DNA of 16,819 nucleotides from an uncultured Acidobacteriota bacterium (lineage in GTDB: Bacteria; Acidobacteriota; Vicinamibacteria; Vicinamibacterales; UBA8438). This document shows, piece by piece, positions 14,211 through 16,819 of the stretch. The notes below the pieces were generated by a model. That model saw nothing but the letters and a program-made list of their open reading frames with translations, did not search any database and was not told where the DNA came from. Within the stretch, counting starts at the first letter, position 1. Each line of letters starts with the position of its first letter. The stretch spans positions 1-16,819 of the forward strand of contig CAJWMX010000015.1 of NCBI GenBank assembly GCA_913043805.1. The letters run 5' to 3'. A program made the position numbers and the translations under genes.

Positions 14211-14525
14211 TCAGTCGATGTCGGCGTCCATCGACTTGAACTGCGTCAGCTGCTCGAGCCCGGACAGCACGGACGCTCGGCTCGGCGAACAGAGCGAGGT
14301 CGTCACGAACGCATTCTCGAAGAGCAGGCCGTTCTCGGCCAGGCGGTCGAGACGTGGCGTCTCGAAGTAGTCGTTCCGGATGCTGAGGGCGTCGAACCGC
14401 TGGTCGTCGGTGAAGATGAAGACGATGTTCCGGGGCGCGGCGGATTGCGCCGCGACGGGAAGCGCGGCCAGCCAGACCCCGCCCGCCAGCACGGTCACGA
14501 ACAGGCGACGGAACCGGCGGGGCAT
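14211..14525 (-). pseudogene. Truncated sulfatase (N-terminal fragment with FGly signature)
   Basis: A 104-residue reading frame encoding the start of a type I sulfatase: a signal peptide (RLFVTVLAGGVWLAALPVAAQ, cleavage near 27), the metal-binding strand NIVFIFTDDQRFDAL with Asp40/Asp41, RLDRLAENGLLFENAFVTTS, and the formylglycine signature Cys79-Ser-Pro-Ser-Arg83 (CSPSRASVLSG). Family members run to roughly 450-550 residues; here the frame continues only 14 residues past SGL (EQLTQFKSMDADID) and stops. Downstream DNA is the convergent CYTH gene, so the missing catalytic domain is not nearby in another frame. It may still be transcribed: TAGAGT lies ten bases before the ATG. Sulfatase activity is not possible; an internal deletion joining the two ends is one explanation. 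Confidence 0.78.
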
Positions 14526-14617
14526 GGCTGGCCGGACTCTATCGACCGGGCCGGACGGGCGTCAACTCGGCGGCCGGGCGCTGGCTTGCGCGGGCGAGCG
14601 GCGGTAGCATTACGGGC

Positions 14618-16087
14618 ATGCGCGCAACATGTCGAGCGTCGCTCACGGTCGCCCTCGTGCTCCTCGGCTCGGCCGCCGGCCTGGCTCAGCCCGTCTCCGC
14701 GCTGATCGAGGCCGCTCGACTCGACGATGCCGAGCGGCTGCGGGCGCTTCTCGCGATCGGCGCCAACCCGGACGCGCAGCAGGGCGACGGAGCCACCGCG
14801 CTCCACTGGACGACCCATCGGAACAACCTCGCTGCCATCGACGCTCTGATCGCGGCAGGCGCCTCGGTGGGCATCGCCAACGACCTCGGCGCCACCCCGC
14901 TCTGGCTCGCAGCCGGTAATGGCAGCGCCGAGGCGGTGGGGCGTCTCCTCGACGCGGGCGCCGATCCGAACGTCACACTTCAGATGGGCGAGACCCCGCT
15001 CATGGCGGCGGCACGCGCCGGGGCGCCAACGGTGGTCGGCCGCCTGCTCGACGCGGGCGCGGATCCCGACGTGGCCGAGCTCGAGCGGGGCCAGACCGCG
15101 CTGATGTGGGCCGTCGCCCAGAGTCACGTGGAGATCGTCCGCCAGCTGGCCGCGGCGGGCGCCGATCTGCACGCGCGCAGCAAGGTCTGGCATCAGCTCG
15201 AGAACACCGCAGGCAATACCAACCCGAGCGGCAACTTCAGGATGGCGCACGGCGGCTCCACCCCGCTGATCTTCGCGGCACGCAGCGGTGATATCGCGAC
15301 CGCCCGCGCTCTGGTAGAAGCGGGTGCCGACGTCAACGACGTCGCGGCCGCCGGCACCTCGGCGCTCGTGATTGCGGCTCACAGCGGCCACGGAGCGATC
15401 GGCGAGTATCTGCTCGAGACTGGCGCCGATCCGAACCTGGCCGAGGGTGGCTATACGGCGCTGCACGCGGCGACGCTGCGTAGCCAGGTCGCACTGGCGG
15501 AAGCGCTCATCGAGCGCGGCGCCGACATCGATGCGCTGGTCGAACACGGCACGCCGGGTCGACGGTTCAGCGCCGACTTCAGCATTCGCCATCAGTATGT
15601 GGGCGCCAACGCGCTCTGGCTGGCAGCGCGCTACGGCGAGCTGGAGATCGCCCGCCACCTCCTCGACGCCGGGGCCGACGCGTTCAACGTGCCGGGCATC
15701 GGGATGACGAGTGTGCAGGCGGCGATGGGGATGCCGGGCAACACCGCCGAGGATCGCCGGAATCAGGTGGACGTCCCCCCCATGATGGATCTCGCCGAGG
15801 AAGAAGCGATGGTGGTGGAACTGACCACATTGCTCCTCGACCGCGGGGTGGATGTGAACCTGCCGGGCGGCAACGGCAACACCGCGCTCCACGACGCCGT
15901 CCGCCGCGGGTTCAGAGACGTGGTCCGGCACCTCGTCGGACGCGGCGCCGACGTCAACGCTCTCAACGGTCGCGACCAGACGCCGCTGCACCTAGCCGAA
16001 ACGCCGCAGACCATCCCCGGCACGAACGGCGCCCGGGGCACCCTGCCCGAGATCGCCGAACTCCTGCGCGAGCTGGGCGCCGAGTAG
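14618..16087 (+). CDS. Secreted ankyrin-repeat protein
   Basis: A 489-residue exported protein. A Sec signal peptide (ASLTVALVLLGSAAGLAQ, to about residue 23) is followed almost entirely by about 11-12 ankyrin repeats. Examples are GATALHWTTHRNNLAAIDALIAAGA, broken here as GATALHWTTHRN then AAIDALIAAGAS, then GATPLWLAAGNG, GETPLMAAARAG, GQTALMWAVAQS, GSTPLIFAARSG, GYTALHAATLRS, GANALWLAARYG and GNTALHDAVRRG, most ending in (L)DAGADPN-like turns. Two insertions interrupt the array, around 190-210 (rich in Asn/Gly) and around 365-395. No enzymatic domain is present, so it is probably a periplasmic or surface protein-binding scaffold. ATG 14618 lies seven bases after TAGCAT, consistent with a leaderless message, and no Shine-Dalgarno sequence is seen. 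Confidence 0.88.
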   Translation: MRATCRASLTVALVLLGSAAGLAQPVSALIEAARLDDAERLRALLAIGANPDAQQGDGATALHWTTHRNNLAAIDALIAAGASVGIANDLGATPLWLAAGNGSAEAVGRLLDAGADPNVTLQMGETPLMAAARAGAPTVVGRLLDAGADPDVAELERGQTALMWAVAQSHVEIVRQLAAAGADLHARSKVWHQLENTAGNTNPSGNFRMAHGGSTPLIFAARSGDIATARALVEAGADVNDVAAAGTSALVIAAHSGHGAIGEYLLETGADPNLAEGGYTALHAATLRSQVALAEALIERGADIDALVEHGTPGRRFSADFSIRHQYVGANALWLAARYGELEIARHLLDAGADAFNVPGIGMTSVQAAMGMPGNTAEDRRNQVDVPPMMDLAEEEAMVVELTTLLLDRGVDVNLPGGNGNTALHDAVRRGFRDVVRHLVGRGADVNALNGRDQTPLHLAETPQTIPGTNGARGTLPEIAELLRELGAE

Positions 16088-16092
16088 CGTCC

Positions 16093-16106
16093 GGGGTCGA
16101 CGCCCC
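16093..16106. terminator. Possible short hairpin between convergent genes
   Basis: GGGG (16093-16096) and CCCC (16103-16106) can pair around a six-base loop in the 19-base gap between the ankyrin and DUF5916-like stops. There is no U-tract, and the stem is only four G-C pairs, so a terminator role is weakly supported. Confidence 0.2.
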
Positions 16107-16819
16107 CTAACGTAAGAGATCGAAGAGGTAGCTGTACTTGAGGGTCAGCGTGCGCCCGGCGCCTGGCGGAAGGATGGAGCCGATCCCCTGGATGTCGTTG
16201 TAGACGACGAAGAGGCCCGTGTTCGCGTCCGACAGCAGCCCGAACCGAAGATTCGACGACCAGAGATCGGCGCGGTCGTTGTACTGCACCAGCGCCTGGA
16301 AGAACATCCGCGTCGTGAACGAATAGGACGTCCGCAGCCGGAGCAGGTTGGTCGAGAATTCGCCGACCGGCAGGCGCAGGTCGTTGTAGCTCCACGCGAA
16401 GTTGGCGTTGAAGGTCTCGCCCACCCGCACGGTGACCTCGGGCTGGATGGTGGTCCGCTCGCCGCCGAACAGGCCGCCTTCGATGATACGGAGCGACCCG
16501 CTCACCGGCGCGCCCAGGTTCGTGTTGCCGACGATCTGCGCCTCGGAATGGTCGTAGACTCCGGGCGGAATGATGACGCCCGGGAAAATCTCGAATGCCT
16601 GGAACACGCCCTCGCGGGTCACGTTCATCCCGGTGTGAATCTCGTACCCGTTCCGCCACTCGAGGTGGTTGTCGATATGGGTGAACTGCGTCTCGTGCAG
16701 ACCGGTGTCGTAGTCCCAGTAAGTGTTGTGGAACACGTGCGGGCGGATCTCGTGCAACCCGAGGAAATTGTCCGGCCGGAACGTCGTGAAGAACGACGCG
16801 TTGGCTCGACGGTAGCCCT
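16107..16819 (-). CDS. DUF5916-like outer-membrane protein, C-terminal part only
   Basis: About 236 C-terminal residues are visible; the N-terminus lies beyond the window's right edge. The sequence is a run of alternating amphipathic beta strands (for example HLEWRNGYEIHTGMNVT, TFNANFAWSYNDLRLP, RLRTSYSFTTRMFFQALVQY) ending in LFVVYNDIQG and TLTLKYSYLFDLLR, the pattern of the DUF5916 C-terminal barrel-like domain common in Acidobacteriota and Bacteroidota. These proteins usually have an N-terminal carbohydrate-binding-like domain and unknown function. An outer-membrane location is inferred from the strand pattern and an aromatic-rich end. No start codon is assigned because the reading frame is open to the edge. 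Confidence in the family is moderate. Confidence 0.65.
   Translation of the reverse strand, partial: GYRRANASFFTTFRPDNFLGLHEIRPHVFHNTYWDYDTGLHETQFTHIDNHLEWRNGYEIHTGMNVTREGVFQAFEIFPGVIIPPGVYDHSEAQIVGNTNLGAPVSGSLRIIEGGLFGGERTTIQPEVTVRVGETFNANFAWSYNDLRLPVGEFSTNLLRLRTSYSFTTRMFFQALVQYNDRADLWSSNLRFGLLSDANTGLFVVYNDIQGIGSILPPGAGRTLTLKYSYLFDLLR

Noticed and set aside
14946..15073. Near-identical DNA copies around CTCGACGCGGGCGC suggesting a repeat element
   Set aside because: They are adjacent ankyrin repeat units coding LLDAGADP, so the similarity is explained by the protein repeat.
14495..15991. 498-residue minus-strand reading frame
   Set aside because: It is the mirror of the ankyrin repeats, which explains its repetitive look, and it also overlaps the sulfatase start.

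Overview
The window is GC-rich, densely coding DNA of bacterial chromosome type. There are no RNA genes, CRISPR arrays, insertion sequences or plasmid/phage functions that I can see. The gene mix (secreted ankyrin-repeat protein, PQQ-type beta-propeller protein, FGly-type sulfatase remnant, DUF5916-like outer-membrane protein, secreted alpha/beta hydrolase, and an ECF sigma remnant of the 'TTRW..YWYPLY' type) resembles Acidobacteriota of the Vicinamibacteria kind. This assignment is inference from gene content only; Gemmatimonadota or a related phylum cannot be excluded.

Layout, left to right. (1) 1-1253 (-) is a SLC13/DASS-type permease, cut by the window edge. (2) 1286-2470 (+) is a protein with two OsmC-like halves. 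(3) 2460-5870 (-) is a tight protocatechuate ortho-cleavage operon, transcribed pcaH-pcaG-pcaB-pcaD. It turns protocatechuate into 3-carboxymuconate and then the muconolactone, and hydrolyses the enol-lactone; the decarboxylase PcaC is not in the window. (4) 5949-7883 (+), divergent from pcaH, is a large secreted alpha/beta hydrolase. (5) 7899-8070 is a decayed ECF sigma-factor fragment. (6) 8072-9424 (-) is a membrane-anchored or exported beta-propeller protein. (7) 9425-9550 is a markedly AT-rich divergent control region. (8) 9551-14186 (+) is a co-directional series: a CarH/LitR-like MerR regulator with a B12-binding domain, a class I SAM methyltransferase, FolB (dihydroneopterin aldolase), a pteridine-reductase-like SDR, a phospholipase D-like protein and a CYTH-domain protein. 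The last five are overlapping or nearly abutting. (9) 14211-14525 (-) is a sulfatase cut off just after its active-site signature. (10) 14618-16087 (+) is a secreted ankyrin-repeat protein. (11) 16107-16819 (-) is the C-terminal part of a DUF5916-like outer-membrane protein.

Two functional units stand out. The first is catabolic: pcaHGBD, possibly supplied by the neighbouring permease and the divergent secreted hydrolase (supply is inference). The second, and the most interesting, is the B12-photoreceptor-like regulator. It faces a beta-propeller gene across an operator-like AT-rich spacer and lies just upstream of a pterin/lipid/phosphate gene set. The regulator keeps the W-x9-EH motif and the lower-ligand His of CarH, but has Ala where Thermus CarH has the light-reactive upper His. 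Two gene remnants (sigma factor, sulfatase) show local gene loss. No stretch above 300 bases lacks a gene.
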